Below are positions 43,980 through 53,245 of a stretch of 64,000 bases of DNA, in pieces (within the stretch, counting starts at the first letter, position 1; the number at the start of each line of letters is the position of its first letter). Below the pieces are notes generated by a model that was not told the DNA's origin, made no database searches, and worked only from the letters and a program-made list of their open reading frames with translations. This stretch comes from an uncultured Oscillospiraceae bacterium. Its GTDB lineage: Bacteria > Bacillota > Clostridia > Oscillospirales > Oscillospiraceae. Made by a program: the position numbers and the translations under genes. Location: positions 1 to 64,000 of the forward strand of contig CAKUEH010000003.1 in NCBI GenBank assembly GCA_934646185.1, written 5' to 3'.

Positions 43980-44780
43980 ATGGCAGACAACAACATTCCG
44001 GCCCAAGAATATCATTCTGAATACGACGTGCAGATTTCGCGCATACATACGGTTTATTACGGGTGTCAGACAAACTGGTCCCGACCAAAAATTATGCCAC
44101 GATATACAAATGGGTTCATCTGCTTTTGTGTTGGCAGTATATGTTATGAATTCGAATGCGGATCCATTTTGGCAAAACCGGGAGACATTCTTTTCTTTCC
44201 CAAAGGAATGCAATATGCAGGTGTCAGCCTTTCTGATACAAACAGCTTTTTCGTAATAGATTTTGACACCTCCAACAACATATCCTATATCAGCCGGCCG
44301 ATCGTTTTTCATCCAAAAGGTTCAGAATTGCAGCGCTCCTTTTCTCAAATCGCCGCACTATGGAATGATCACACATTGTCCAGTCTGCTCCAGTGTCGGG
44401 CAAGAATCTACGATTTACTCAGTCTGATTCTTCCCCTACAGGAAGATCTCTCCGCACATTCGGATTTATTTTTTGTCAACCAGGTCTGCTCCTATATCCG
44501 AACGCGATATATGCAATCTGATTTATATGTCAGACAAATTGCCGAGCATATGAATATCAGCGAATCCCAACTCCGAAGACGCTTCCAGAAAGTTTCCCAT
44601 CAAACGCCGCTCGAATATCTGCTCGGCGTCAGAATCTCTCATGCGAAAGAATTGCTTCTGTACAGTCAGAAATCCATTTCAGAAATAGCGGATGCATGTG
44701 GTTTTTCTTCCTACTATTACTTCTGCCGTGTATTCAAACATCAAACAGGAATCACTCCATCCGCTTTCCGTAAGTTGTAA
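43980..44780 (+). CDS. AraC-family transcriptional regulator
   Basis: The 266-residue regulator has an N-terminal cupin-like sensing domain (GSICYEFECGSILAKPGDIL, near 55-75) and a C-terminal AraC double HTH (YVRQIAEHMNISESQLRRRF; ISEIADACGFSSYYYFCRVF). The start at 43980 is chosen because AAAGGGA precedes it; a longer ATG at 43920 also exists. It is divergent from the glycyl radical enzyme and probably controls that operon or the ROK/SIS pair. Confidence 0.88.
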   Translation: MADNNIPAQEYHSEYDVQISRIHTVYYGCQTNWSRPKIMPRYTNGFICFCVGSICYEFECGSILAKPGDILFFPKGMQYAGVSLSDTNSFFVIDFDTSNNISYISRPIVFHPKGSELQRSFSQIAALWNDHTLSSLLQCRARIYDLLSLILPLQEDLSAHSDLFFVNQVCSYIRTRYMQSDLYVRQIAEHMNISESQLRRRFQKVSHQTPLEYLLGVRISHAKELLLYSQKSISEIADACGFSSYYYFCRVFKHQTGITPSAFRKL

Positions 44781-44820
44781 TCCCCAAGGCCGTACACTCT
44801 CATTTTTCCGAAGACAAAGG

Positions 44821-45816
44821 ATGATTCTATTGACCAACCAACAAAATGAAAGCAAAACCATTCTCGGTTTCGATATCGGCGGCACAAAATGTGCAGCAAT
44901 ACTCGGAACGTGGTGCAACCAGCAAGTGACCATTCTTGATAAGCGGCATTGCGAGACGGATCACACGCGCACAGCAGAGGATATGCTGAAAAAGCTATTC
45001 CTACTGGCAGGGGAGATGGATCTATCGGATATATCTGCGGTCGGATTCTCCTGCGGCGGGCCGTTGGACGCATCGCGCGGTATCATTATGAGTCCGCCCA
45101 ATCTGCCTGGCTGGGACCGCTTACCGGTCACGGCAATGGCGCAGGAACGCTTTGACTGTCCGGCGTATCTGGAAAATGATGCGAACGCATGTGCGCTTGC
45201 CGAATGGCGCGCCGGAGCAGGACGCGGCTGCACGAACATGGTATTTATGACATTTGGGACGGGACTTGGCGCCGGAATTATTCTGGATGGGCGCTTGTAT
45301 CGAGGAACAAACGGGAACGCCGGAGAGCTCGGCCATATCCGGCTTGCGGAATTCGGCCCATCCGGATACGGAAAGGTTGGCTCCTTTGAGGGCTTTTGCA
45401 GCGGCGGGGGCTTATCCCAGCTTGGCTGGACAATGGCACAGGAAGCTTATCAGCGCGGAATATGCCCCAGCTACTTCCACGCTGGTATGCAGCCGGAGGA
45501 AGTAACAGCAAAAGCACTCGCTGCGTCTGCATATGCGGGTGATGCAACTGCGCGTCGTGTATATGCGTATTGCGGTGAACAGCTTGGGCGCGGTCTTTCC
45601 ATCTTGGTTGACCTTCTGAATCCGGAACGGATCGTACTCGGAAGCATTTTTGCCCGTGCGCACGACCTGCTCTGGCCCACTGCGGAACGCTTTCTACAAA
45701 ATGAATCTTTGGCAGTGTCGCTTGCTTGCTGTAAATTTGTACCAGCAGAACTTGGTGATGCGATTGGCGACTATGCTGCGCTTTGCACGGCGCTGAAAGG
45801 GATTGAAATTAGATGA
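44821..45816 (+). CDS. ROK-family sugar kinase
   Basis: The 331-residue protein has ILGFDIGGTKCAAILG near the N-terminus (phosphate-binding), FGTGLGAGIILDGRLYRGTN, and GELGHIRLAEFGPSG; the canonical ROK zinc motif C-x-C-G-x2-G-C is reduced to G-P-S-G-Y-G-K-V-G and a later Cys. It is probably a sugar kinase, perhaps for N-acetyl-hexosamine or a hexose/heptose. The start at 44821 (MILLTNQQ) has a short Shine-Dalgarno spacing. It overlaps the SIS gene by 4 bases. Confidence 0.82.
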   Translation: MILLTNQQNESKTILGFDIGGTKCAAILGTWCNQQVTILDKRHCETDHTRTAEDMLKKLFLLAGEMDLSDISAVGFSCGGPLDASRGIIMSPPNLPGWDRLPVTAMAQERFDCPAYLENDANACALAEWRAGAGRGCTNMVFMTFGTGLGAGIILDGRLYRGTNGNAGELGHIRLAEFGPSGYGKVGSFEGFCSGGGLSQLGWTMAQEAYQRGICPSYFHAGMQPEEVTAKALAASAYAGDATARRVYAYCGEQLGRGLSILVDLLNPERIVLGSIFARAHDLLWPTAERFLQNESLAVSLACCKFVPAELGDAIGDYAALCTALKGIEIR

Positions 45817-46442
45817 TAGAGGAATTGTTTGTTCGTTACCCGCAGTTGAAAGAATGTCGGCCTGATATAGAGAATGCCGCCCGCACACTCGTCGATTGCT
45901 ATCAAAGCGGTGGAAAGCTCCTTTTGTGCGGAAATGGCGGAAGCTATGCAGACTGCCTGCATATTGCTGGAGAGTTGATGAAAGGCTTCAGAAAAAAGCG
46001 CTCGCTTCCAGCGGAAAAGTGTGCGGAAATGCTGCGAAGATCTCCTGATCTTCCGGGGTGGTATTTGCAGAAGCTGCAAATGGCGCTCCCGGCGATTGCG
46101 CTGGGCGGGGAAAGCGCACTGACAACAGCTTTCTGTAATGATGTCGATCCGGAGCTGTGCTTCGCGCAGCAGGTCGTCGGCTATGGCGTGGCAGGCGATG
46201 TGCTGTTGTGCATCAGCACATCCGGCAACGCGAAAAATGTGATTGCTGCAGCAAACGTCGCAAAGGGTTTGGGCCTTACGGTTTTAGGGCTTACCGGAGC
46301 AAGCGGCGGTGCGATTTCTGCAATATGCGATGTGTGTATTCGGGTACCGGAACATGAAACCTACTGCGTACAGGAGCTGCACCTGCCGGTCTATCATGCG
46401 TTGTGTATGTGCATTGAGATAGAAATATTTTCCACAGAATAA
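45813..46442 (+). CDS. SIS-domain sugar phosphate isomerase, GmhA-like
   Basis: The 209-residue SIS protein has LLLCGNGGSYADCLHIAGEL near 36-55 and LLCISTSGNAKNVIAAANVA near 130-149, the phosphosugar-binding blocks of the GmhA branch (sedoheptulose-7-phosphate isomerases). Coupled by overlap with a ROK kinase, it is likely the second step after phosphorylation of an imported sugar. The exact sugar is unknown. No LPS heptose genes are near. Confidence 0.85.
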   Translation: MIEELFVRYPQLKECRPDIENAARTLVDCYQSGGKLLLCGNGGSYADCLHIAGELMKGFRKKRSLPAEKCAEMLRRSPDLPGWYLQKLQMALPAIALGGESALTTAFCNDVDPELCFAQQVVGYGVAGDVLLCISTSGNAKNVIAAANVAKGLGLTVLGLTGASGGAISAICDVCIRVPEHETYCVQELHLPVYHALCMCIEIEIFSTE

Positions 46443-46707
46443 TACATTCTTTTCCTCATTTTTATTGAAGAAAAGCAGTTGTTTTTTAGATATCCGTATA
46501 GTTTTTGCCGCTGAGCATGGGTAGTTCAAACGCAAGCTTCTGTAACTTTTGCTAAATCTACTCCGACATATTTTCAATAGTTTCGAGACGATCAACAATT
46601 CTGCGCATGTCCTCCCGTGCGGCTTCAGTCACGTCTTAGTAAGCGATATCTTCCCAAATGTAATCCTCTTTTAATTCGTCCGCACAGATCATGTTCGTCA
46701 GGACTGA
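46443..46707. other. Decayed segment at the edge of the second mobile element
   Basis: No intact gene. Fragmentary frames on the minus strand (for example RRIVDRLETIE) resemble the end of a mobile-element gene, interrupted by stops. The left boundary of the second element is probably here. Confidence 0.35.
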
Positions 46708-46920
46708 CTACAAATGTAGCAGATTGTCTTTGCACAGAAAATCATATTCAGGTTCATTTGACCAGAGCATCATGTGAATGTGCGGATGGCCGCCCTCGTC
46801 GGGGACCGCTGCATACCACCGAATCTGCAACAGTGGTATCTCAAAATCTGCCTGCTTGGTGCGCAGCAGCGCTCGCTGGTTTGCGTCATCTGTCGTATCC
46901 AAACCGTGCGGTATCCTCAC
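46708..46920 (-). pseudogene. MobP-type relaxase fragment
   Basis: About 70 residues remain. The segment EGGHPHIHMMLWSNEPEYDF carries a H-x-H relaxase (HUH) metal motif like that of MobP-family relaxases of clostridial integrative elements. Upstream and downstream parts are missing, so this is a remnant. Confidence 0.55.
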
Positions 46921-46969
46921 GGCACGAAGATCAAATAATTGCCCAGTGGAGCGTTATTTTTTCAGACGA

Positions 46970-46999
46970 CAGCTTGCAAGTTTTCGGGCTTGCAAGCTG
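46970..46999. terminator. Hairpin between relaxase remnant and DUF gene
   Basis: CAGCTTGCAAG (46970-46980) pairs perfectly with CTTGCAAGCTG (46989-46999) and is followed by CTTTTC on the plus strand. It sits 15 bases after the stop of the 47015-47422 gene. Confidence 0.65.
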
Positions 47000-47014
47000 C
47001 TTTTCTCTGTAAGC

Positions 47015-47422
47015 TCAGAGCCGTTTCTGCTGACGGAGCACCTCCGGGAACGAGATTTGTCCGTTTGTCCGCAGCACCTCCTGATAGCTCATGCCGCGCA
47101 TTTTCTGGTATGTCGCTGCATCAATGTCTGTATCCGACGCAATGATATGATTACAGATATTTTGCTCAACAGCCTGCTTCAAAAGCAGCTTGCCGATGCG
47201 GTCACCAAACATACTGAGGATGGCTTCGAGCGTTTCTCCGAGGATTTTCGGCAGGAAGTCTCCGGCGTACTCGCTTTGCAAATAGCCGCAGTAAAACAGA
47301 ATTGCTTTTGCAATGAATTCGTTTTGCGTGCTGCATCCGTCGCTTTTGTAGTGTTCCTGCACCCGCTGCCAAACCGTATCTTCCATCCAAACGGTGTGGC
47401 GACCTCTTTCCTCTGTTTTCAT
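47015..47422 (-). CDS. Conserved mobile-element protein, function unknown
   Basis: The 135-residue protein (HTVWMEDTVWQRVQEHYKSD, STQNEFIAKAILFYCGYLQS, EAILSMFGDRIGKLLLKQAV) is probably helical, with a ribbon-helix-helix-like start. Similar proteins lie beside MobP relaxases in clostridial elements and may act as relaxosome accessory proteins. Start 47422 follows GGGAGG. No defined family is recognised. Confidence 0.65.
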   Translation of the reverse strand: MKTEERGRHTVWMEDTVWQRVQEHYKSDGCSTQNEFIAKAILFYCGYLQSEYAGDFLPKILGETLEAILSMFGDRIGKLLLKQAVEQNICNHIIASDTDIDAATYQKMRGMSYQEVLRTNGQISFPEVLRQQKRL

Positions 47423-47825
47423 AGTCAAAACCTCCCGAAATCGTAATAGCGTCAAAAATGTCCTTGATTTTACTGGCTTTTTGCGGATTTTAGGAAATAA
47501 CAGCGCCATTCCATTTTTGACAGCCGCAGAAAAGCGCCATTTTCATCCCCCGAAACTGCCCGCACTGCGGGCAGAAGTGGACGGCCGGACGCAGAAAAGC
47601 GTCAGGCCTTTCTCCTGCTTCGCCGCTTGCGGCTCGTTCTTCCGCCGAAAACCGCCCACAGGCGTCCTTCTTCTGCCTTTTCCGTTTTTGCAACGCTCCT
47701 GCGCAGCGGCTCAACGTCCGGTTTTCAGGCTTTTGGTGGGTAAAACGCGCTCGGCTGGGCGGCGAAAGCGGCACAAACCGCCGACACGGGCGCGACGGGC
47801 TGTGACTGGCGTTTTGGCTGTGCGA
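47423..47825. other. Gene-free stretch of the second element
   Basis: No convincing gene is seen. The segment near 47780-47815 holds CCGACACGG, GCGCG and GGGCTGTGAC, a condensed version of the hairpin motif at 1908-1945 in the ICE, so it may contain an origin of replication or transfer. The rest is GC-rich without clear structure. Confidence 0.35.
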
Positions 47826-48242
47826 TCAACCTGTGTTTTCAATAAAATTGGCATATTTTCTCCTTGCTGCGTCCTCGTCCAGCTGCTGCATCTGCCGGTC
47901 ATAGTCCTGCTGGAGTGCCGCCTGAATCGGTTGGATTGTGAATAGCAGGTTGCCATTGCGCGTTTTTCCATCTTTCGTTGTGACCAACGTCGGCTCTGTG
48001 ATGAGCAGACTGCGTTCTTCGAGCAACCGGATGTGTTTGCGGATCGTGTTCGGACTCAGCCCAACCGCTTCACCGATTTTTCGGTAGCTTGGCCAGCATT
48101 GGAAGGTCTGCCGATCTTCGCAGAACAGAAGGAAGGCGTAGATTGCGATTTCTGCCGCGCTCAGACCCAGCGAGAAAATCTCCTTCGGTAGTGGGAAGTA
48201 GTCCTTGACCGGATCGCGTGTCGGCCAGAGACTGCGCTTCAC
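47826..48242 (-). CDS. HTH replication-initiator-like protein
   Basis: The 138-residue protein has a winged helix-turn-helix (FPLPKEIFSLGLSAAEIAIY; YRKIGEAVGLSPNTIRKHIR), the N-terminal fold of small clostridial element replication initiators, and an acidic C-terminal tail. GTG at 48242 is chosen because it overlaps the excisionase stop (GTGA) and follows GGGAGGGG; the longer ORF to 48467 is a shadow across the excisionase. It may control replication or transfer of the second element. Confidence 0.75.
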   Translation of the reverse strand: MKRSLWPTRDPVKDYFPLPKEIFSLGLSAAEIAIYAFLLFCEDRQTFQCWPSYRKIGEAVGLSPNTIRKHIRLLEERSLLITEPTLVTTKDGKTRNGNLLFTIQPIQAALQQDYDRQMQQLDEDAARRKYANFIENTG

Positions 48243-48448
48243 GCTGCCCCTCCCGTGTGCTGCTCTACCCAGCGGATGAACGCTTCTTTCGGAACGACGA
48301 TCCGATTCCCGATTCGCAGCGCGGGGAAATCTTTTTCGTGCATCAGCTCGTAGCTGCTGGACGGCGCAATGCCCAGCACCTTTGCCACGGTCGCTGCGTT
48401 CAGGAACAGCGGTAGCTCGTCGTAGCTTTTGTAGTTTGATTCTTTCAT
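48239..48448 (-). CDS. Excisionase-like small HTH protein (second element)
   Basis: The 69-residue protein (FLNAATVAKVLGIAPSSSYE, then FPALRIGNRIVVPKEAFIRW) is a MerR/excisionase-type winged helix and resembles the protein at 1613-1828. It is coupled to the HTH protein downstream by a GTGA overlap. It would pair with the integrase whose remnant lies at 61309-61866. Confidence 0.82.
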   Translation of the reverse strand: MKESNYKSYDELPLFLNAATVAKVLGIAPSSSYELMHEKDFPALRIGNRIVVPKEAFIRWVEQHTGGAA

Positions 48449-48613
48449 CTGTATTTCTTCCTTTCATATTCGATGTTGTTTCATTGTTTTTCTATCCTCT
48501 ATTTTGAACTTTAGCAGATCCGCTTGCATTTTGTAAATAGATGTGCTATAAAAATATTATTATTCTCTAATTTACGATTTACAACTTCGATTTCGGAAAG
48601 GTTTTGATCATTT

Positions 48614-49780
48614 ATGTTCGCTTGCAGCGTGTGTTTTTACGACACGGAAATCCTGTCTGGCAAACGCTATTTCCAGAGCAACGAGATTTTGACCGCCTGT
48701 CTGAATCTGCGCACAGGAGATCTCCACGCCGTTTTGGAAGAACTGAAATCCCTGCGTCAGAAAATTCAGCTTCCAGAGGAACTGGATATCGAGTTCGACG
48801 AGAACTATGACCGCTATGTGCAGCAGGCGCAGAACCTGCTTTTCAAAATTGGGCGGCTTGCGAAGCTGATTCCGCTGTATCGGGATGATCACAGCTTTGA
48901 TGTGCCGCAGCTCATGGATTGCCTGAATCGGTTTTCACTTTGGGACAGCAATATCGGGCTGGAACCAGGCGTGGATTACTACAGCAGCGATTATGCAGAT
49001 GAGGTCGGGTTTTCCGTGACGGATGAGGATGGACACGCCACGTTCTATCATCAGCACTTTTTCCCGGAACCGGAACTCGCAGCCTCCGACGAGGGAGAAA
49101 TTCTGCTGATTCTCCGTGACTGCAACCGCGCGACGGCCGCACTGTTTGACAGCTATATCACATTTGTTCAAGATTTACTGCGTGTGCAGACTACTTACGC
49201 GGAGCTTTTGGAGGATTATCTGCACGCGAAGCGTCGATTCCTGAATGAATCTGAGATCACAGTCTGCCTGATACAGTATCTGCGCAGCAGCGGCAATCGC
49301 AGTGCGCGTTTGCAGGCCGTTGGTGCAGCGCAAATGCGTTACGAGATCGTCCGGTGGAAAGACGGCGTTGAGCGGCTCTGTGAAACAGTTTTCTTTGACA
49401 GTCTCGGTGCATTTCTCTATGTGGATTTCTTTCATGGCTTGAATCGGAATTATCTGCCCCGGAAATGTGAAAACTGCCATCGATGGTTTTTACTTGCCGC
49501 AGGAAAGTATTCCAGCTGCTGCAATCGCCCGCTGAAAAACGAGCCCGGCAAAACCTGCCGCGATGTTGGTTCCCGCAAACGGTATGACGATAAATGCAAA
49601 AATGATCCCATCTGGCTTGCGTACAATCGCGCATATAAAACGCACTACGCCCGCTACCTGAAAAAGAAAATGACCACCGCTCAATTTGAGCAGTGGTCGC
49701 GGTATGCGGTGGAGCTGCGGCAGAGCGCGGAGGCCGGTGAGATGGAAATGGCGGACTATCAGAGGGAACTGCGGGTTTGA
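48614..49780 (+). CDS. DUF6076-type protein
   Basis: The 388-residue protein has no membrane segment or signal peptide. Near the C-terminus a Cys-rich block (KCENCHRWFLLAAGKYSSCC, then KTCRDVGSRKRYDDKCKNDP) suggests a zinc finger, typical of DUF6076 proteins that sit at the ends of clostridial integrative elements. The role is unknown. Its stop lies only 15 bases from the short core repeat at 49796, marking the end of the element. It is divergent from the excisionase-like gene. Confidence 0.75.
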   Translation: MFACSVCFYDTEILSGKRYFQSNEILTACLNLRTGDLHAVLEELKSLRQKIQLPEELDIEFDENYDRYVQQAQNLLFKIGRLAKLIPLYRDDHSFDVPQLMDCLNRFSLWDSNIGLEPGVDYYSSDYADEVGFSVTDEDGHATFYHQHFFPEPELAASDEGEILLILRDCNRATAALFDSYITFVQDLLRVQTTYAELLEDYLHAKRRFLNESEITVCLIQYLRSSGNRSARLQAVGAAQMRYEIVRWKDGVERLCETVFFDSLGAFLYVDFFHGLNRNYLPRKCENCHRWFLLAAGKYSSCCNRPLKNEPGKTCRDVGSRKRYDDKCKNDPIWLAYNRAYKTHYARYLKKKMTTAQFEQWSRYAVELRQSAEAGEMEMADYQRELRV

Positions 49781-49795
49781 CAATTTTCTGCTTAA

Positions 49796-49853
49796 TCTTT
49801 GATTACAGCGGCGCAGTTTTTGCGCATAAGAAACGCTCGATAAGCCGAAATTT
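49796..49853. repeat. Core repeat copy A (candidate attachment site)
   Basis: This copy includes TCTTTGATTACAGCGGCGCA followed by GTTTTTGCG (29 bases), then 13 variable bases and CGATAAGC. Copy B at 61313-61370 matches it in the same orientation with identical spacing, and copy C at 61988-62016 matches only the 29-base core. It borders a DUF6076 gene and a truncated glycosidase. Confidence 0.8.
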
Positions 49854-50973
49854 AGTATATCCAAAGGGAAAATACTTTGTCAAGGATATCCGTTGGGACA
49901 ACAGTGTGTCGAGAATCAAGGATGGCTCCGGACTTGTTCTGTTTACCACTGGCATAATTGATATCAATTCCTCCAGAGCACGTGACACGATCAGCGCCTT
50001 TGAAGCGGATCTCCTGGATGATGAATACGGCATGGCCCGGTATGCGATGGACCCCTACTACAGCAAGGACAGTATTTACAGTCCGTCCGGTGACGAAGCC
50101 GTCGAAGTTTCCCCGAGTTGGCCTCAGATCTCGAACTGGAATGCGATTTGCAGCACCTATACAGACGACAGTCAGAAAGCGGAGAATATCTTCGACTGGA
50201 ATCTGCACAGAACCTGCGCCGGATATATGTTTACCGGGGAATGCGTCAGCGATGTTACCGAGAAGCCCTGTGTTTCGACCGCCACGGAGCCGACGACTGC
50301 GGCATCCTTCATTCTGACGGCGCTTGTCTGGAACGGCGATCTGGATATGCGGATCATTCCGGATCGCTCCAACGCGGGCTGCTATAAGGAACTTGCAGTT
50401 CATGACGGCTGCGAGGGAGACTGGACGCAGTACGAATTTGTGCCGTACTATCTGGACGCCTGCGCAGACGCTGTGTCAAGCGATCTATCGATTCAGAAGG
50501 TGTACATCGCAAACGATATGAGCAATCTTTATATCCGTGTTGATAATGAATCCGGCAGTCTGCCTGCGTACTGTACGGAAACGGTTTTCCAGGTCGGGGC
50601 TCATATCCGAAGCAGTACCGAAAGCGCGGCAGGCACTACGTCGACCCTGAACGGAACGTCTTTGCCGCACAGCTTTTCAAAGGCATTCGTCAGAAGCAGC
50701 GATTCAACAACAGTTGATCGCTATGAGATAAGCGGTTCCGCGTGGGCCTTTTCCAATACGGAAAGCGGCGCAAGAGTCGAGTGGTCGCCTGCAGCGGGTC
50801 GGATTCAGATGGTCATTCCGCTGGAAAGCATCGGCGCAGCAGTATCCGAAACGGAAACATGGCTTGACTGTGCAGTTTCCATTGGAAGCAGCGGCACAGA
50901 CAGCGACGTCTTTGAGATCCATTACCGTCTTACCGGTAGCAGCCAGCAATGGCTGTACGGCGACTTTGAATAA
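49854..50973 (+). pseudogene. GH15-like glycosidase, C-terminal fragment
   Basis: About 370 residues remain of a glucoamylase-like (alpha/alpha)6-barrel enzyme and a beta-sandwich tail: GMARYAMDPYYSKDSIYSPS, GDEAVEVSPSWPQISNWNAI, GECVSDVTEKPCVSTATEPT. The N-terminal half is absent, and the homology starts just after copy A of the core repeat, so an integration or deletion event removed it. No start codon with a ribosome site is evident. The C-terminal 150 residues (YNDMSNLYIRVDNES-like) resemble a glucodextranase-type domain. Confidence 0.65.
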
Positions 50974-51104
50974 CATCAAATCAGCCGCCGCATACTTCAA
51001 CATGCGGTACTGATTCGTGTTCATATGACCTCACAAAGTCGTGACGTACAGATCCTTGAGGGATTCAATCTAACACCAAGCTAGGTTTCCTGACAGACTG
51101 AAAC

Positions 51105-51130
51105 GGACTCAGGGGATGCTCCCTGAGTCC
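51105..51130. terminator. Terminator between GH42 gene and the GH15 fragment
   Basis: GGACTCAGGG (51105-51114) pairs perfectly with CCCTGAGTCC (51121-51130), followed by ATTTTC on the plus strand. It lies 17 bases after the beta-galactosidase stop on the minus strand, so it may serve both genes. Confidence 0.75.
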
Positions 51131-51146
51131 ATTTTCTGCGATGTGA

Positions 51147-53183
51147 TTATTTTTGCAGCAGAACAGCACTGTTCTTGCCGCCGAGTGTCAGCACGCCGTT
51201 TTCCGGCGCTTCGCCCGCAAGCGCTTCCCAACCGGCCGGAATCGCAACAGTACGCGTGTCTGTCGTATTATTGACGAGGAAGAGGAGGCTGTGTTTCTCA
51301 CCCTCGCGCAGGCAGACCTCCACACCGCCTGGAGCCGCGAGGACAGGCGTAACATCGGTTCCCCACACGGCATAATCCAGCACAGCGTCAACGCCGTCCG
51401 CTTCGAGCTTGGTGCCGATATAAATTGCCCGGCCAGCGCCGAAGCTGTTTTCGCAGATGCAGGGAGTACCGGCGTAGAAGTCCTCCGCATAAACGCCGAG
51501 ACTCTTTGCGTCCGTCAGATGGATCACGTCGCACATGAAGCCGCAGCTGTAATCCTGCCCGCCGAGCGCACTGTCCGTTTTGACCCGGTTGTGCTGATTT
51601 GCCGTCAGCGCATCGGTTTCCTCAACCCAGAGGCCGCAGACATCCTTCAGAATGCCCGGATATCCGCCCGGATAGAGGCAGTCGTTGAGATCGGCCATGC
51701 CGCTGTAATACGTCGTGACGAAGCTGCCGCCGGACTGCACATAGCGCGTGATCTCCTGCCCGAAGCTCTCGGGCAGCATGTACAGCATCGGCGCAACGAC
51801 GAGCGAATAGCCGCTCAGATCGGCTGCCGCCGGCAGAATATCGACGGCGATATTCCGTTCGTTGAAATAGCGGTAATAATGCTCGACCTCGTTCATGTAA
51901 TTCATGCGCTTCTGGATCGAGCAGGGGATCTCCACGCCGTACATGGTATCAAAGTCCAGAATCACGGCGACCTTTGCGTGCACATGCGTCTCGGACAGAT
52001 ACGGTTCGATTGCCTTGAGTTTCTTTGCCAGACTCTGCAGTTCGCGGCCTGTGCGGGTATTTACATGGCCGCAGTGGTCGATCATGGCACCGTGGAATTT
52101 TTCAAAACCGCTACGGTTTTTGCGGATCTGGAAGAACAGCGAGGAATCCGCGCCGTGACCGAGTCCCTTGAGTGCGATCAACTCGACCTCGCCGGGGCGC
52201 TTGACCGGAACCGTCTGTGCCCAGCTTGCCTGACTCGGGGTCATCTCCATGAGCATGAAGTTCTTCCCCGGCGTGTGCAGTCCGCGGCAGATGTCGTAGC
52301 ACATGGCGCTCTTGGCCGGACGCTCGTCAGGGGCAGGATAGCTGTCGTAGGCGATTACGCTGGAAGCGGCGCAGACGCGGCGGTAATCCAGCGTGCGGAA
52401 CTGGAAGTTGTTCGTTACAAGCGCGTCCGGGATATATTTGCGGATTGCGTCGCGCTCGATTTCGTAGCATTCACGCAGGGATTCGGAGAAAAAGCGCAGA
52501 TACTCAATCGCTTCCGTCGAGCGGAAATGGCAGTCGAAGCCGTCGATGCCGTTCATATTGGGCGCGAATTCCGTTGTGGTCTTGGGCGGGTCGATCTGCT
52601 CCCAGTCGGTATAGGTGTGACCCCAGAAGGCAGTCGTCCACTGCTCATTGAGATTGTCCAGCGTGCCGAATTTCTTCCGCAGGTACCGGCGATAGGCCTT
52701 TGCGCAGTTGTCGCAGTAGCAGACGAGGCCAACCTCATTTGCCATGTGCCAGAGTTTGATGTTCTGATTGTTCTGATAGTGCTCGGCCAGATGCTCGACC
52801 GCGGTTTTGATCTCGCGGCGATAATCCGGGCTGTTGGTGCAGTAGATCTCGCGGCGACCGGTTGTGTAATGCAGATCATTGATGTCCGTCATCATGATCT
52901 CGGGGTATTTTTTGCCCATCCAGTTGGGAACAGCCGTTGTAGCTGTGCCCATAATGATCCGGATGCCCGCGTCTGTCAACAGATCGACAATTTTATCAAG
53001 TTTGCTGTAATCAAATACGCCTTCGGCTGGCTGGTTCATGACCCAGCTATGTACGTTGATTGTCACCGTATTGACGCCGAGCTCCTGCATGAGGCGGATG
53101 TCCTCCTGCCACGTTGCCTCATCCCACTGCTCCGGGCAGTAATCGCCGCCGAAGGGAATGCAGCCAAATTGTTCAATAATCAT
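51147..53183 (-). CDS. GH42-family beta-galactosidase
   Basis: The 678-residue cytosolic enzyme has the GH42 barrel (FGGDYCPEQWDEATWQEDIR near the start; NIKLWHMANEVGLVCYCDNC with acid/base Glu near 150; KNFMLMEMTPSQASWAQTVP with nucleophile Glu near 311), a trimerisation domain (VVAPMLYMLPESFGQEITRY) and a C-terminal beta domain. It cleaves beta-galactosides after import. Start 53183 follows AGGAGGA. It is the last gene of the importer operon downstream of the solute-binding protein. Confidence 0.95.
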   Translation of the reverse strand: MIIEQFGCIPFGGDYCPEQWDEATWQEDIRLMQELGVNTVTINVHSWVMNQPAEGVFDYSKLDKIVDLLTDAGIRIIMGTATTAVPNWMGKKYPEIMMTDINDLHYTTGRREIYCTNSPDYRREIKTAVEHLAEHYQNNQNIKLWHMANEVGLVCYCDNCAKAYRRYLRKKFGTLDNLNEQWTTAFWGHTYTDWEQIDPPKTTTEFAPNMNGIDGFDCHFRSTEAIEYLRFFSESLRECYEIERDAIRKYIPDALVTNNFQFRTLDYRRVCAASSVIAYDSYPAPDERPAKSAMCYDICRGLHTPGKNFMLMEMTPSQASWAQTVPVKRPGEVELIALKGLGHGADSSLFFQIRKNRSGFEKFHGAMIDHCGHVNTRTGRELQSLAKKLKAIEPYLSETHVHAKVAVILDFDTMYGVEIPCSIQKRMNYMNEVEHYYRYFNERNIAVDILPAAADLSGYSLVVAPMLYMLPESFGQEITRYVQSGGSFVTTYYSGMADLNDCLYPGGYPGILKDVCGLWVEETDALTANQHNRVKTDSALGGQDYSCGFMCDVIHLTDAKSLGVYAEDFYAGTPCICENSFGAGRAIYIGTKLEADGVDAVLDYAVWGTDVTPVLAAPGGVEVCLREGEKHSLLFLVNNTTDTRTVAIPAGWEALAGEAPENGVLTLGGKNSAVLLQK

Positions 53184-53245
53184 GTGTATTTCCTCCTGTT
53201 TTGATAAAAAACTGGCCGACTTTCGCCGGCCAGTGCTTGTTTTCA

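Noticed and set aside
51153..53204. Long plus-strand frame of 683 codons opposite the GH42 gene
   Set aside because: Antisense shadow of a strongly conserved gene; low-complexity, no known motif and no ribosome site.
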